64,000 nt of DNA from Fulvimonas sp. R45 (GCF_030504985.1 NZ_JASERU010000015.1:46106-110105), one strand, 5' to 3'; shown: positions 1 through 11,057, counted from the stretch's first letter. Translations and numbers: made by a program. The notes: generated by a model not told the origin, from the sequence alone.

Positions 1-282
1 GTGCACTGCAAGGACGTGCGCCCGGCGATGGTCCGCCACGCGTTCAACCGCCAGTGGAGCTTCCTCGACGCGGTGTTGAACGGCGTGTTCACCGTGCCCG
101 GCGACGGCGCCATCGACTTCGCCGCGATCGTCGAGCGTCTGCGCGCGCACGGCTACCGGGGCTGGCTGGTGGTCGAGGCCGAACAGGATCCCGCCGTCGC
201 GCCCAGCTACGCCTATGCCGCCAAGGGCTACCGCACCCTGCGCGCGCTGGTCGACGGTTCACCGTATCGGGAGGTCGCATGA
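1..282 (+). CDS. iolE: Inosose dehydratase IolE, C-terminal part (5' end outside window)
   Basis: The last 93 residues of a sugar-phosphate isomerase/epimerase TIM-barrel protein. The frame is open to the first base, so the gene starts upstream of the window. The residues LHCKDVR-like at the start, then FTVPGDGAIDF and GWLVVEAEQDP, are typical of IolE, which dehydrates scyllo-inosose in myo-inositol catabolism. The EAEQDP stretch is the conserved C-terminal signature. The stop overlaps the iolB start (ATGA), so the two are translationally coupled. Related IolI-type isomerases share the fold, but the iolB-iolA context favours IolE. Confidence 0.82.
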   Translation: MHCKDVRPAMVRHAFNRQWSFLDAVLNGVFTVPGDGAIDFAAIVERLRAHGYRGWLVVEAEQDPAVAPSYAYAAKGYRTLRALVDGSPYREVA

Positions 283-1073
283 GCCTGCTGGTGAAGGGGC
301 GGCCGCAGGGCCGCGAGATCGTCAAGGTCACCCCGGCGTCGGCGGGCTGGAAGCACGTGGGCTTCGAAGCCCTGCGCCTGGCGCCGGGCGAACGCCTGCA
401 GCTGGTGCTGCCGGACGGCCGCGAAGGCTGCCTGGTCGTGCTCACCGGCAGCGCCGACGTACTGGCCGATGCGCAGCGCTTCGAGCACCTGGGTGGCCGC
501 GCCAGCGTGTTCGACGAACGCGCGCCCGACGCCGTCTACGCCCCGCCCGGCACCCGCTTCGAGGTGACCGCGCACGACGCGGTGGAACTGGCGCTGGCCA
601 CCGCGCCGGCGAGCGGAAAGTTGCCGGTGCGCCTGCTGCCCGCCGCCGGCATGAAGCGCTCGGTGCGCGGCCAGGGCAGCAACACCCGCTACATCTGCGA
701 CATCCTGCCGGAGACCGAGCCCGCCGAGTCGCTGCTGGTGGTGGAGGTGGTCACGCCGGCGGCGCACTCCTCCAGCTACCCGCCGCACAAGCACGACACC
801 GACCGGCTGCCCGACGAGAGCGCGCTGGAGGAAACCTACTACCACCGCATCGACCCGCCGCAGGGCTTCGCCTTCCAGCGCGTCTACACCGACGCGCGCG
901 ACCTCGACGAGTCGATGGCGGCGGGCGACCACGACGTGGTGATGGTGCCGCGCGGCTACCACCCGGTGGTAATGCCGCACGGCTATCGCGGCTACTACCT
1001 CAACGTGATGGCCGGGCCGCGGCGCGAGTGGCATTTCAGGAACGACCCGGCGCACGACTGGTTGATGACTTAA
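279..1073 (+). CDS. iolB: 5-deoxy-glucuronate isomerase IolB
   Basis: 264-residue cupin protein of the KduI/IolB family. It isomerises 5-deoxy-D-glucuronate to 5-dehydro-2-deoxy-D-gluconate in inositol degradation. The metal-site pattern is visible: YPPHKHD, then the Glu in LEETYYHRI, and a further His in the YHPVVMPHGY region, followed by the family-typical YYLNVMAGP. The ATG at 279 overlaps the iolE stop by four bases, which fixes the start and shows an operon. Length matches the family (about 260-270 residues). A hairpin repeat follows the gene before iolA. Confidence 0.93.
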   Translation: MSLLVKGRPQGREIVKVTPASAGWKHVGFEALRLAPGERLQLVLPDGREGCLVVLTGSADVLADAQRFEHLGGRASVFDERAPDAVYAPPGTRFEVTAHDAVELALATAPASGKLPVRLLPAAGMKRSVRGQGSNTRYICDILPETEPAESLLVVEVVTPAAHSSSYPPHKHDTDRLPDESALEETYYHRIDPPQGFAFQRVYTDARDLDESMAAGDHDVVMVPRGYHPVVMPHGYRGYYLNVMAGPRREWHFRNDPAHDWLMT

Positions 1074-1074
1074 C

Positions 1075-1221
1075 TCCTTCTCCCCTCTGGGGAGAAGGTG
1101 GCCCGAGGGTTGGATGAGGGGCGGGTGCTCGCGACGAGCATCGATCGACGCACGACTTCGATGGAAATTTCCCGCAAGAACCGCCCCTCACCCCGGCCCT
1201 CTCCCCGGAGGGGAGAGGGAG
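1075..1221. repeat. Intergenic hairpin repeat element (two-hairpin type) between iolB and iolA
   Basis: A CT/GA-rich element filling most of the 178-bp gap. Its left half contains TCTCCCCTCTGGGGAGA and its right half the hairpin CCTCTCCCCGGAGGGGAGAGG. The inner ends GAGGGGCGG and CCGCCCCTC are also complementary, so the whole unit can fold as one structure. It looks like a small non-autonomous repeat of the sort scattered in Xanthomonadales. It may modulate iolB-iolA readthrough or mRNA stability (inference). Confidence 0.7.
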
Positions 1222-1251
1222 CAAACCGCGCATCTTTGAGAGGTATTCGAC

Positions 1252-2778
<1,527 letters not shown>

Positions 2779-2831
2779 ACCCGCCGCGCGCGGGCCGCGC
2801 CGGACAGCAGCGACCGATAAACCCGGTCGAC

Positions 2832-2926
2832 GGAAACCTTTAACCGTTTCCTCGGCCAGCGGTCATGCTCCGGTCATGAACAGAATTTAATTTCCATGAT
2901 TACTAATTTGTGCAATGCAAATTGCA
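2832..2926. promoter_or_regulatory. Two inverted repeats upstream of the first GH92 gene
   Basis: In the 268-bp gap between iolA and the GH92 gene, GGAAAC (2832-2837) faces GTTTCC (2846-2851) across 8 bases. TGCAAT (2911-2916) faces ATTGCA (2921-2926) across 4 bases. The stretch is much more AT-rich than its surroundings, so it probably holds the promoter of the GH92-receptor operon. The cognate regulators are unknown. The RpiR-type regulator in this cluster is a candidate. Confidence 0.45.
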
Positions 2927-3046
2927 AATGGGTAGAAGCGCACGCATCCTTGCTCCATCAGCGCGGCAGCGTCTCCGGATGCCGTTGCGACCGCGCCGGG
3001 TGCAGTGCCTTTTCCTGTCGTCGATTTGCGTAGGGGGAGAGCGTGA

Positions 3047-5473
3047 ATGGTGACCCGCAGACAGTTCCTGCAAGGCGCGGCCTCGCTGGCGCTGCTTGGT
3101 AGCCGGCCGGGCCGATCGTCGGCGTTCGCCGCTGCCGGGCGCGCCGCGCCCGCGACCGATGCGGCGACGGCCGGCGGCTGGACCCGCCACGTCGACGTGT
3201 TCACCGGCACCGGCGGGCACGGACATACCTATCCCGGCGCCTCGCTGCCGTTCGGCATGGTGCAGCTCAGCCCCGACACCCACGAAAGCGGCTGGGACGC
3301 CGCCTCGGGCTACCACCAGGGCGACGGCTCGATCATGGGCTTCTCGCATACCCATCTCAGTGGCACCGGCATCGGCGACATGCTCGACGTGCTGTTGATG
3401 CCCGCACAGGGCCCGGTGCTGCTGCAACCGGGCCGCCGCGGCCTGCCGGACGGCAACTTCCACTCGAAGTACGACGGCGTGCCGAATCCCAGGGCGCTTC
3501 TGCCGGACAACCATGCGCAACCGGGGCGCGGCTACCGCTCGCGCTACGACCAGGCCTCCGAGCAGGCGCAGCCGGGCTACTACCGGGTGCGCCTCAGCGA
3601 CCACGACATCCTCGCCGAGCTGACCGCCACGCTGCGCGCCGGCCTGCATCGCTACACCTTCGCCCGCAAGGGCGCGGGGCACCTGCTGCTCGACCTCGCC
3701 CACGGCTACCACACCGATCCGGCGCAGCCGGCGAAGATCACCGATGCCGAGCTGCGCGTGGTCGGCGACGACACCCTGGTCGGCGGCCGCCGCGTGCACG
3801 CCTGGGCCGACGGCCGGCACGTCTACTTCGCGTTGAAGCTGTCGCGCCCGTTCACCCGCGCCGAGCTGTACTCGGACGACCAGCCGCTGCACGGCGCGAA
3901 ACAGGCGAAGGGCGCCCACCTCAAGGCCGCGCTGCACGTCGCCGACGCCGGCAGTGCGCCACTGCTGGTGAAGGTGGGCCTCTCGGCGGTGGACACCGAC
4001 GGCGCGCTGCGCAACCTCGACACGGAAATCCCCGGCTGGGATTTCGAGCAGGTGCGGCACGCCGCCACCGCCAGCTGGGAGCGCGAGCTGGGCCGCATCC
4101 GCGTGCAGGACGCGCCCGCCCCGGTGCTGAAGACCTTCTACAGCGCGCTGTACCACACCCTGCTGGCACCCACCCTGTTCAGCGACGTCGACGGCCGCTA
4201 TCGCGGCATGGACCAGGCCGTGCACCAACTGCCGCAGGGCCGGCACAACTACAGCACCTACTCGCTGTGGGACACCTACCGCGCGCAGCATCCGCTGCTC
4301 ACCCTGGTCCAGCCCGAGCGCGTGCCCGACCTCGTCGATGGCCTGGTGCGCATGGCGGTCGAGAGTCCGGACGGCCCGCCGGTATGGCCGCTGCAAGGCA
4401 TCGAGACCGGCTGCATGATCGGCTACCACTCCGCGGTGGTGCTGGCCGAGGCGCACGCCAAGGGCTTCAAGAGCATCGACTACGCCAGGGCCTGGCCGGT
4501 GTTCCGCAAGCGCGCGATGGACGACGACTACCGCGGCCTGTCGTACTACCGCAAGCTCGGCTACCTCCCCAGCGACAAGGAGGCCGAGGCAGTCAGCAAG
4601 ACGCTGGAATACGCCTACGACGACTGGGCCATGGCGCATCTGGCCGAGGCGGTGGGCGCGCACGACGACGCGAAGACCCTGCGCCAGCGCTCGCGCAACT
4701 ATCGCCACCTGTTCGACGCGAAAAGCGCGTTCATGCGCCCGCGCGGCAGCGACGGCGCGTGGCTGCAGCCGTTCGATCCGCGCGGCATGGGCCATTCGAA
4801 GCAGTGGCGCGACTTCACCGAGTCCAACGCCTGGCAGGCCACCTTCCTCAACCAGCACGACCTGTACGAATACATCAGGCTGTTCGGCGGCGACGCCGCC
4901 TTCGTGGCGAAGCTCGACGGCCTGTTCGAGGCGGACCCCACCCTGCCCGCCGACGCGCCGGCGGACATCGCCGGCATGGTCGGCCAGTACGCGCACGGCA
5001 ACGAGCCCAGCCACCACGTGGCCTACCTCTACGCCTACGCCGGCGCGCACCACAAGACCCAGGCGCGCGTGCGCATGCTGCTGGAAGGCATGTACGCGGC
5101 GGCGCCGGACGGCATCGCCGGCAACGAGGACTGCGGCCAGATGAGCGCGTGGTACGTGATGAGCGCGCTGGGCCTGTACGCGGTCGACCCGGTCAGCGCC
5201 CACTACGTGTTCGGCAGCCCGCTGCTCGCCCATGCGGAGATCGACGTCGGCCGCGGACGGGTGCTCACGGTGCGCAGCCGGGGCAACGGACCGGGCCGCC
5301 CGTACATCCAGTCGGTCGCATGGAACGGCCGGCCATGGACGAAAAGCTGGATCGGCCATGCCGAGCTGGCGCGGGGCGGCACGCTGGAGTTTGTGATGGG
5401 CGCCACGCCAAACCAGCGCTTCGGCACCGCCCCCGCCGACCGTCCGCCCTCCTTCGGCAGCGCCGCGGCCTGA
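3047..5473 (+). CDS. Exported GH92 alpha-mannosidase (Tat signal)
   Basis: 808 residues. The N-terminus has a twin-arginine signal, TRRQFLQGAASLALLG, so export is probably in folded form. The mature part follows the GH92 layout: N-terminal beta-sandwich with GTGGHGHTYPGASLPFGM and SHTHLSGTG, then an (alpha/alpha)6 domain with FYSALYHTLLAPT, YSLWDTYRAQHPLL, the GNEPSHH motif holding the probable acid Glu, and GNEDCGQMSAWY holding the probable base carboxylates. GH92 enzymes are calcium-dependent, inverting exo-alpha-mannosidases, mostly alpha-1,2. It precedes a TonB receptor and a PI-PLC-like gene on the same strand, pointing to use of a mannosylated substrate. Linkage specificity cannot be read from sequence alone. 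Confidence 0.9.
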   Translation: MVTRRQFLQGAASLALLGSRPGRSSAFAAAGRAAPATDAATAGGWTRHVDVFTGTGGHGHTYPGASLPFGMVQLSPDTHESGWDAASGYHQGDGSIMGFSHTHLSGTGIGDMLDVLLMPAQGPVLLQPGRRGLPDGNFHSKYDGVPNPRALLPDNHAQPGRGYRSRYDQASEQAQPGYYRVRLSDHDILAELTATLRAGLHRYTFARKGAGHLLLDLAHGYHTDPAQPAKITDAELRVVGDDTLVGGRRVHAWADGRHVYFALKLSRPFTRAELYSDDQPLHGAKQAKGAHLKAALHVADAGSAPLLVKVGLSAVDTDGALRNLDTEIPGWDFEQVRHAATASWERELGRIRVQDAPAPVLKTFYSALYHTLLAPTLFSDVDGRYRGMDQAVHQLPQGRHNYSTYSLWDTYRAQHPLLTLVQPERVPDLVDGLVRMAVESPDGPPVWPLQGIETGCMIGYHSAVVLAEAHAKGFKSIDYARAWPVFRKRAMDDDYRGLSYYRKLGYLPSDKEAEAVSKTLEYAYDDWAMAHLAEAVGAHDDAKTLRQRSRNYRHLFDAKSAFMRPRGSDGAWLQPFDPRGMGHSKQWRDFTESNAWQATFLNQHDLYEYIRLFGGDAAFVAKLDGLFEADPTLPADAPADIAGMVGQYAHGNEPSHHVAYLYAYAGAHHKTQARVRMLLEGMYAAAPDGIAGNEDCGQMSAWYVMSALGLYAVDPVSAHYVFGSPLLAHAEIDVGRGRVLTVRSRGNGPGRPYIQSVAWNGRPWTKSWIGHAELARGGTLEFVMGATPNQRFGTAPADRPPSFGSAAA

Positions 5474-5597
5474 CCGCCGATGCAGTCGCGCGCTCCCGCT
5501 TCCGTCATGCCCAGGCCATCGACCACAACGACGATAGCGCTCCGAAGCGCTGTCGCTTCCCGACCAGACGCCACCACCATCCAACCGGAGATCCGCG

Positions 5598-8138
5598 ATG
5601 CGTCCCAACACCGTCAGTAGTGCGATCCGCACGGCCCTGCTCGGCAGCCTGCTGCTCGCCGGCGCCGTGCCCGCCTTCGCCCAGGACAGCGGCACGACCC
5701 GCCAGGGCACGCCCGCCACCCAGGCCGACCAGACCAAGGCCAAGGACCTCAACACCGTCGTCGTCACCGCCCGCTCCGGCGTGGAGACCCGCACCAAGGC
5801 CGAGACCAGCTACTCGATCACCACCATCGACGAAGACCGCCTGCGCATGCAGGCGCCAACCTCGGTCACCGAGGCGATGAAATCGGTGCCCGGCTTCTGG
5901 GTCGAGGCGTCGGGCGGCGAGGCCAGCGGCAACATCCGCGCGCGCGGCATCCCGGTCGACGGCTTCGGCTCGGTCACCCTGCTGGAGGACGGCATGCCGG
6001 TGCAGCACGACCCGGCGCTGGGCTACCTCAACGCCGACCAGGCCTTCCGCCTGGACGAGACGATTGAACGCATCGAGGTGGTGCGCGGCGGTCCCTCGTC
6101 GGTGTTCTATTCGAACGCGCCGGCCGGCGCGATCAACTTCATCCCGCGCCGCGTGGGCGACACGCCCGAGGGCCTGTTCAAGTACACCACCGGCAACTAC
6201 GGCCTGAACCGCGCCGACTTCTGGTACGGCACGCCGGTGGGCGACGGCTGGAAGTTCGGCGTGGGCGGCTTCTACCGCAAGGACAACGGCATCCGCAACC
6301 CGGGCTTCGACGCCAACAAGGGCGGCCAGATCCGCATGAACATCGCCAAGGACTTCGAACACGGCAGCTTCAGTGCGGACGTCAAGCACATGGACGACGA
6401 CGTCGCCCTGTACCTGGGCATCCCCATGCGCACCACCGCCAACGGCGACATCCGCGCGGTGCCCGGCTTCAACGGCAACTTCGGCACGCTGGCCGGGCCG
6501 GAGACCGAGCACGCCATGATGAAGGAGGCCAACGGCGGCCTGTACGACTTCGACAACAGCAAGGGCACCCACGTCAAGCGCGACCAGCTCACGCTGAAGT
6601 TCAACCACGACCTGGGCGCCGACTGGAAGCTCGCCGAGTCGATGCGCTACAGCGACACCAAGACGCAGCGCAACGGCATGTTCCCCAACGCGCTGTCGAG
6701 CGCCGACAAATTCCTGACTTCCGCGTCGAACCTCAAGGCCTGGGCGCCCTACCTGCCGGCCGGCACCACCGGCCTGGAGCTGCGCTACGTCGACAACCCG
6801 GCGCAGGTGTTCGACAACAAAGGCCAGAACGGCAACGGCCTGGTGGTGATCGGCGGCCTGCGCGGCGTCACCATGCCGCTGCAGGAGTTCGACAACGACC
6901 TGCGGCTGCTGCGCAAGTTCGACATCGGCGGGCAGAGCCACGACGTCACCATCGGCTACTACCGCGCCCACTTCAACCAGGGCTTCAGCCGCTACTCCTC
7001 CACCGTGCTGCTGGACGCGCGCGACCGCGCGCGCCTGCTCGACCTGGTGGCGGTGGGCGCCAACGGCCAGCCGCTGGGCACCCTCACCGACAACGGCTTC
7101 TACAGCTACGGCTACGAATGGGAGAACGCCAACGGCAGCTCGACCACCAACGCGCTGTACCTGTCCGACGAGTGGCAGGTCACCGACGCCCTGCGCATCG
7201 ACGGCGGCGTGCGCTGGGAGCATGTGAACACCAAGGGCTGGGTCGAGCTGAAGCAGAACGTCAACCTCGGCACCTTCCCCACCTCCAGCATGAAGACCGG
7301 CACCGGCCAGACCGTCAGCTACGACCACGGCTTCCACAAGCTGGGCTGGACGCTGGGCGTCAACTACCAGTTCTCCGACCGCACCGGCGTGTTCGCGCGC
7401 TGGACGCCCACCTACCGCCTGCCCAACCTCAGCACCTACATCACCAACGCCACCGCCACGCCGCTGATCCAGACCATGAAGCTGGGCGAGGTCGGCTACA
7501 AGTTCTCCAACCGCTGGCTGGACCTGTACGCCACCGCGTTCTACACCAAGTACGACGACGTCGGCTTCAGCAACTACGTGTTCGACCCCAACAACAACAC
7601 CTCGGTGGCGCAGACCGGCTACGCCAGCACCAAGACCAAGGGCCTGGAGCTGGAGACCACCTGGTTCCCGACGGACTGGTTCGACGTGCAGCTGACCGCC
7701 ACCTACCAGGACCCGAAGTACGAAGGCCTGCGCTACACCGACAAGGATGCCAGCGGCGGCCCGGTGCTGCGCAACTACACCGGCAACCAGCTGATCCGCG
7801 TGCCGAAGATGAGCTACCGCGTCGTGCCCGGCCTGAACCTGCTCGACGGCAGGCTGCGCCTGCAGCTGGCCTACGAGCACGAGGGCCAGCGCTACGTGGA
7901 CACCGCCAACTCGGTGAAGCTGCCGGCGTACGACGTGCTGAGCGCCAGCGCCCGCTACGACGTGCTGACCAACCTCTCGCTGTTCCTGTACGCCGACAAC
8001 ATGACCAACTCGCTCGGCCTGACCGAGGGCAACCCGCGCGCCGGCGAGCTGGCCAGTTCCGACGTGGGCGCCAACACCTTCATCGCGCGCCCGATCCTCG
8101 GCCGCGCCTACCGCGCCGCCGTCATGTACCGGTTCTGA
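5598..8138 (+). CDS. TonB-dependent outer-membrane receptor
   Basis: 846 residues with a Sec signal (RTALLGSLLLAGAVPAFAQ). Next come a TonB-box-like NTVVVTARSG segment, and a plug domain with IRARGIPVDGFGSVTLLEDGMPV and IERIEVVRGGPSSVFYSNAPAGAINFI. The beta-barrel ends in aromatic Phe (AAVMYRF), as expected for outer-membrane barrels. There is no N-terminal STN domain, so it is a transporter without FecR-type signalling. It sits between the GH92 and PI-PLC-like genes, so the import substrate is probably a mannosyl- or inositol-containing glycan (inference). Iron-siderophore uptake is the default alternative for this fold. Confidence 0.9.
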   Translation: MRPNTVSSAIRTALLGSLLLAGAVPAFAQDSGTTRQGTPATQADQTKAKDLNTVVVTARSGVETRTKAETSYSITTIDEDRLRMQAPTSVTEAMKSVPGFWVEASGGEASGNIRARGIPVDGFGSVTLLEDGMPVQHDPALGYLNADQAFRLDETIERIEVVRGGPSSVFYSNAPAGAINFIPRRVGDTPEGLFKYTTGNYGLNRADFWYGTPVGDGWKFGVGGFYRKDNGIRNPGFDANKGGQIRMNIAKDFEHGSFSADVKHMDDDVALYLGIPMRTTANGDIRAVPGFNGNFGTLAGPETEHAMMKEANGGLYDFDNSKGTHVKRDQLTLKFNHDLGADWKLAESMRYSDTKTQRNGMFPNALSSADKFLTSASNLKAWAPYLPAGTTGLELRYVDNPAQVFDNKGQNGNGLVVIGGLRGVTMPLQEFDNDLRLLRKFDIGGQSHDVTIGYYRAHFNQGFSRYSSTVLLDARDRARLLDLVAVGANGQPLGTLTDNGFYSYGYEWENANGSSTTNALYLSDEWQVTDALRIDGGVRWEHVNTKGWVELKQNVNLGTFPTSSMKTGTGQTVSYDHGFHKLGWTLGVNYQFSDRTGVFARWTPTYRLPNLSTYITNATATPLIQTMKLGEVGYKFSNRWLDLYATAFYTKYDDVGFSNYVFDPNNNTSVAQTGYASTKTKGLELETTWFPTDWFDVQLTATYQDPKYEGLRYTDKDASGGPVLRNYTGNQLIRVPKMSYRVVPGLNLLDGRLRLQLAYEHEGQRYVDTANSVKLPAYDVLSASARYDVLTNLSLFLYADNMTNSLGLTEGNPRAGELASSDVGANTFIARPILGRAYRAAVMYRF

Positions 8139-8142
8139 GGGG

Positions 8143-9309
8143 ATGAGCACGCTGCCCCACCTGCGCCGCTGCGCCCTTGCCGCCGCGCTCGCACTGCTGC
8201 CATGGACGGCGGCATGGGCCGGCTGCGACCTGGAAAAGGCCTCGCCCGGCTGCGACCTGGCCGCGCTGGACCGCACCCTGCACATGAACGACCTGCAGGC
8301 GGTCGGCACGCACAACAGCTACAAGCAGGCCATGCCGCCGGCCGAACTGGCCGCCCACCGCGCCCGCGACCCGCGCGCCGACGGCATCGACTACGGCCAC
8401 CGCCCGCTCGGCGAGCAGCTCGACCACGGCGCGCGCACGCTGGAGCTGGACGTCTACTACGACCCGAAGGGCGGCTACTACGCGCACCCGCCCGGCGCGC
8501 TGCGCAAGGGCTACGCCCGTTCGCCGTGGTCGCCCGCCGCGACGCTGCAGATGCAGCAGCCGGGCTTCAAGGTGATGCACATGGCGGACATCGACTTCCG
8601 CAGCAGCTGCCAGACCTTCGTCGCCTGCCTCACGATCATCCGCGACTGGTCGCACGCGCATCCGCGGCACGTGCCGATCATGCTGCTGATCAACGCCAAG
8701 GACGACCCCGAAGGACCGGGCGCCGTCGCCCCGCTGCGCTTCACCGAGGCCGCATTCGACGCGCTGGACGCGGAGATCCGCTCGGTGCTGTCGCCGGCCG
8801 ACCTGGTCACGCCCGACGACGTGCAGGGCCGCTACCCGACGCTGCGCGACGCGGTGCGGGCCGGCCACTGGCCCACCCTGGGCCAGGCGCGCGGCAAGGA
8901 GTTCTTCGTGCTCGACGAGCACGAGCGCAAGGTCGCGCTCTACCGCGGCGCGCGGCCTTCGCTGGAAGGCCGGGTGATGTTCATCAACACCGGCGAGGAC
9001 TCGCCCGCCGCGGCCTACCTCACTCTCAACGACCCGCTGGGCGAAGCGGCGAGGATCAGGCGCGACGTCGCCGCCGGCTATATGGTGCGCACCCGCGCCG
9101 ACGCGGACACCGTCGAGGCGCGCCGCAACGACACCCGCCGCCGCGATGCCGCCTTCGCCAGCGGCGCGCAGTATGTCTCCACCGACTACCTCCGGCCCGA
9201 CCCGCGCTTCAGCCCGTACCGCGTACAGTTGCCCGGTGCCGGGGCCGCACGCTGCAATCCGCTGCGCGCGCCCGGCTGCCACGCCATCGCCGCGGGAGGA
9301 CAGCCATGA
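8143..9309 (+). CDS. Exported Ca2+-dependent PI-PLC-like phosphodiesterase
   Basis: 388 residues with a Sec signal (LAAALALLPWTAAWA). It matches the PI-PLC C1 type: VGTHNSYK near residue 50 with a probable catalytic His, LELDVYYDPKGGYY (acidic metal ligands), FKVMHMADIDF with the second His, and IMLLINAKDD. Family members cleave phosphatidylinositol to inositol phosphate and diacylglycerol, or glycosylated derivatives. It starts only four bases after the receptor stop, and its ribosome-binding purines overlap that stop, so it is translationally coupled. The pairing with alpha-mannosidases and iol genes suggests a mannosylated inositol lipid as substrate. Activity on intact GPI/PIM-like lipids is inference. 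Confidence 0.85.
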   Translation: MSTLPHLRRCALAAALALLPWTAAWAGCDLEKASPGCDLAALDRTLHMNDLQAVGTHNSYKQAMPPAELAAHRARDPRADGIDYGHRPLGEQLDHGARTLELDVYYDPKGGYYAHPPGALRKGYARSPWSPAATLQMQQPGFKVMHMADIDFRSSCQTFVACLTIIRDWSHAHPRHVPIMLLINAKDDPEGPGAVAPLRFTEAAFDALDAEIRSVLSPADLVTPDDVQGRYPTLRDAVRAGHWPTLGQARGKEFFVLDEHERKVALYRGARPSLEGRVMFINTGEDSPAAAYLTLNDPLGEAARIRRDVAAGYMVRTRADADTVEARRNDTRRRDAAFASGAQYVSTDYLRPDPRFSPYRVQLPGAGAARCNPLRAPGCHAIAAGGQP

Positions 9310-10850
9310 GTGCGCGCCATCGACGCTTCGGCCTGCTGCTGGCCGGCCTGCTGCTGGCCGGCGCGGTGCCCCCGTACGCCATGGCCGACGCCCCGCAGGC
9401 CGTGCACGAACGCCCCGACCTGGTGCTGCGCGGCAGCCTCGACGGCAGCGACAACCACAGCTACCGCGAGCTGCCGTTCAGCGTGCCCGCGGGCACCGGC
9501 CGCATCACCGTGAAGTTCGACTACAGCGGCCACGACACGGACCACACCACCATCGACCTGGGCCTGCTCGGGCCGGATGGCTTCCACGGCCAGGACGGCT
9601 TCCGCGGCTGGACCGGCGGCTCGAAGCGGCTGTTCACCGTGGCCACCAGCGACGCCACGCCGTCGTTCCTGCCGGGGCCGATCCGGCCGGGCCGCTGGCG
9701 CCTGCTGCTCGGCATCCCGAACATCCGCAAGGACAGCCACGCCACCTACACCGCCGAGATCTGGTTCAACCGCCCGGACGATCCCGCCTGGGAACCGGCC
9801 GTGCTGAACCCGCCGCTGCGCGACCAGCCCGGCTGGTACCGCGGCGACCTGCACATGCACGACGCGCACAGCGACGGCAGCTGTCCCAGCCAGTCGGGCA
9901 AGCGCGTGCCCTGCCCGCTGTTCCTCACCGTGCAGGCGGCGGTGAAGCGCGGGCTGGACTTCATCGCGATCACCGACCACAACACCACCTCGCAGCTCGA
10001 CGCGATGCGCGAGCTGCAGCCGTACTACGACCGCCTGCTGCTGATCCCCGGCCGCGAGCTGACCACCTTCACCGGCCACGCCGGCCTGTTGGGCACCGCC
10101 GCGCCGGTGGACTTCCGCGTCGACGGCAAACACGTGAAGGGCTGGACCGCGCTGGCGAAGCAGGTGGCCCCGCTGCACGGCCTGCTCTCGATCAACCACC
10201 CGATCCGCCCCAGCGGCGAGGTCTGCATGGGCTGCGGCTGGACCGCGCAGCCGCCGATCGACATGGCGCGGGTGCAGGCGATCGAGATCGTCAACGGCAT
10301 CGACGCCGGCACGCCCTTCTCCGGCGTACCGTTCTGGGAGCAGCAGCTGGCCAGGGGCTACCGCATCACCGGCATCGGCGGCAGCGACAACCACAATGCC
10401 ACGCAGGACACGGTCGGCCTCGGCTCCAACCCGGTCGGCCATCCGATCACCGTGGTCCACGCGCAGGCGCTGTCGATGCGGGCGATCCTCGACGGTGTGC
10501 GCGCCGGCCACGTGTTCGTCGATACCGAGGGCAGCCGCGACCGCCTGCTGGAGATGAGCGCGCAGAGCGGCGACCGGCACGCGGCGATGGGTGACGCCAT
10601 CGATGCCGCCGCCGGCGCTTCGGTGCATGTCGACATCCACGTGGCGCACGCGGCGGGCGCGAAGCTGGTGGTATTCCTGGACGGCAAGCCCTACGTGCCG
10701 TCCGTCGACACCGCCCTGGGCAGCGCCGACCAGCACGTCGGCTTCGACTGGCGCAGCGACGGCAGGCGCCACTGGCTGCGCGCGGAAGTGCGCTCCGCCG
10801 CCGGCGTGCCGCTGCTGATCGGCAACCCGATCTACGTCAATGCCGACTGA
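9306..10850 (+). CDS. Exported PHP-domain metal-dependent hydrolase (CehA/McbA-like)
   Basis: 514 residues with a signal peptide (LLLAGLLLAGAVPPYAMA). A beta-rich N-terminal region of about 170 residues precedes a PHP domain with GDLHMHDAHSDGSC, AITDHNTT, INHPIRP and GIGGSDNHN, the four metal-ligand motifs of PHP phosphoesterases. ATGA overlap with the PI-PLC-like gene makes it the last gene of that coupled set. CehA-type PHP proteins hydrolyse esters or phosphoesters. Here it may act on a phosphoester in the same substrate, such as an inositol phosphate or ethanolamine phosphate (inference). Confidence 0.85.
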   Translation: MSARHRRFGLLLAGLLLAGAVPPYAMADAPQAVHERPDLVLRGSLDGSDNHSYRELPFSVPAGTGRITVKFDYSGHDTDHTTIDLGLLGPDGFHGQDGFRGWTGGSKRLFTVATSDATPSFLPGPIRPGRWRLLLGIPNIRKDSHATYTAEIWFNRPDDPAWEPAVLNPPLRDQPGWYRGDLHMHDAHSDGSCPSQSGKRVPCPLFLTVQAAVKRGLDFIAITDHNTTSQLDAMRELQPYYDRLLLIPGRELTTFTGHAGLLGTAAPVDFRVDGKHVKGWTALAKQVAPLHGLLSINHPIRPSGEVCMGCGWTAQPPIDMARVQAIEIVNGIDAGTPFSGVPFWEQQLARGYRITGIGGSDNHNATQDTVGLGSNPVGHPITVVHAQALSMRAILDGVRAGHVFVDTEGSRDRLLEMSAQSGDRHAAMGDAIDAAAGASVHVDIHVAHAAGAKLVVFLDGKPYVPSVDTALGSADQHVGFDWRSDGRRHWLRAEVRSAAGVPLLIGNPIYVNAD

Positions 10851-10956
10851 CATGACGCCCGGCATGGCATGCACAAGGGAACCTCGAACATCCCCAAACG
10901 CCCGTCATCCCGGTGCAGGCCCACTGCTGTGCGGACTATTTCCACTGCCGGATGAG

Positions 10957-11057
10957 CTCCTCCCCCTGCATGCAGGGGGAGGTTGGGAGGGGGTCACGCT
11001 TTGGCTTTCAAGCCAAGAGCACCCCTCCCCAACCCTCCCCTGCACGCAGGGGAGGGC
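10957..11057. repeat. G/C-rich paired-hairpin repeat (copy 1 of 2 in the window)
   Basis: In the 374-bp gap before the pfkB gene, a hairpin around CCCCCTGCATGCAGGGGG and a second around CCCCTGCACGCAGGGG flank a spacer that itself contains TTGGCTTTCAAGCCAA. A related copy lies in opposite orientation at 56365-56470. The unit resembles a small mobile repeat or a bidirectional transcription-attenuating structure. The rest of this gap holds nothing recognisable besides a fragment of the GTCATCCC-type repeat at about 10903-10919. Confidence 0.65.
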
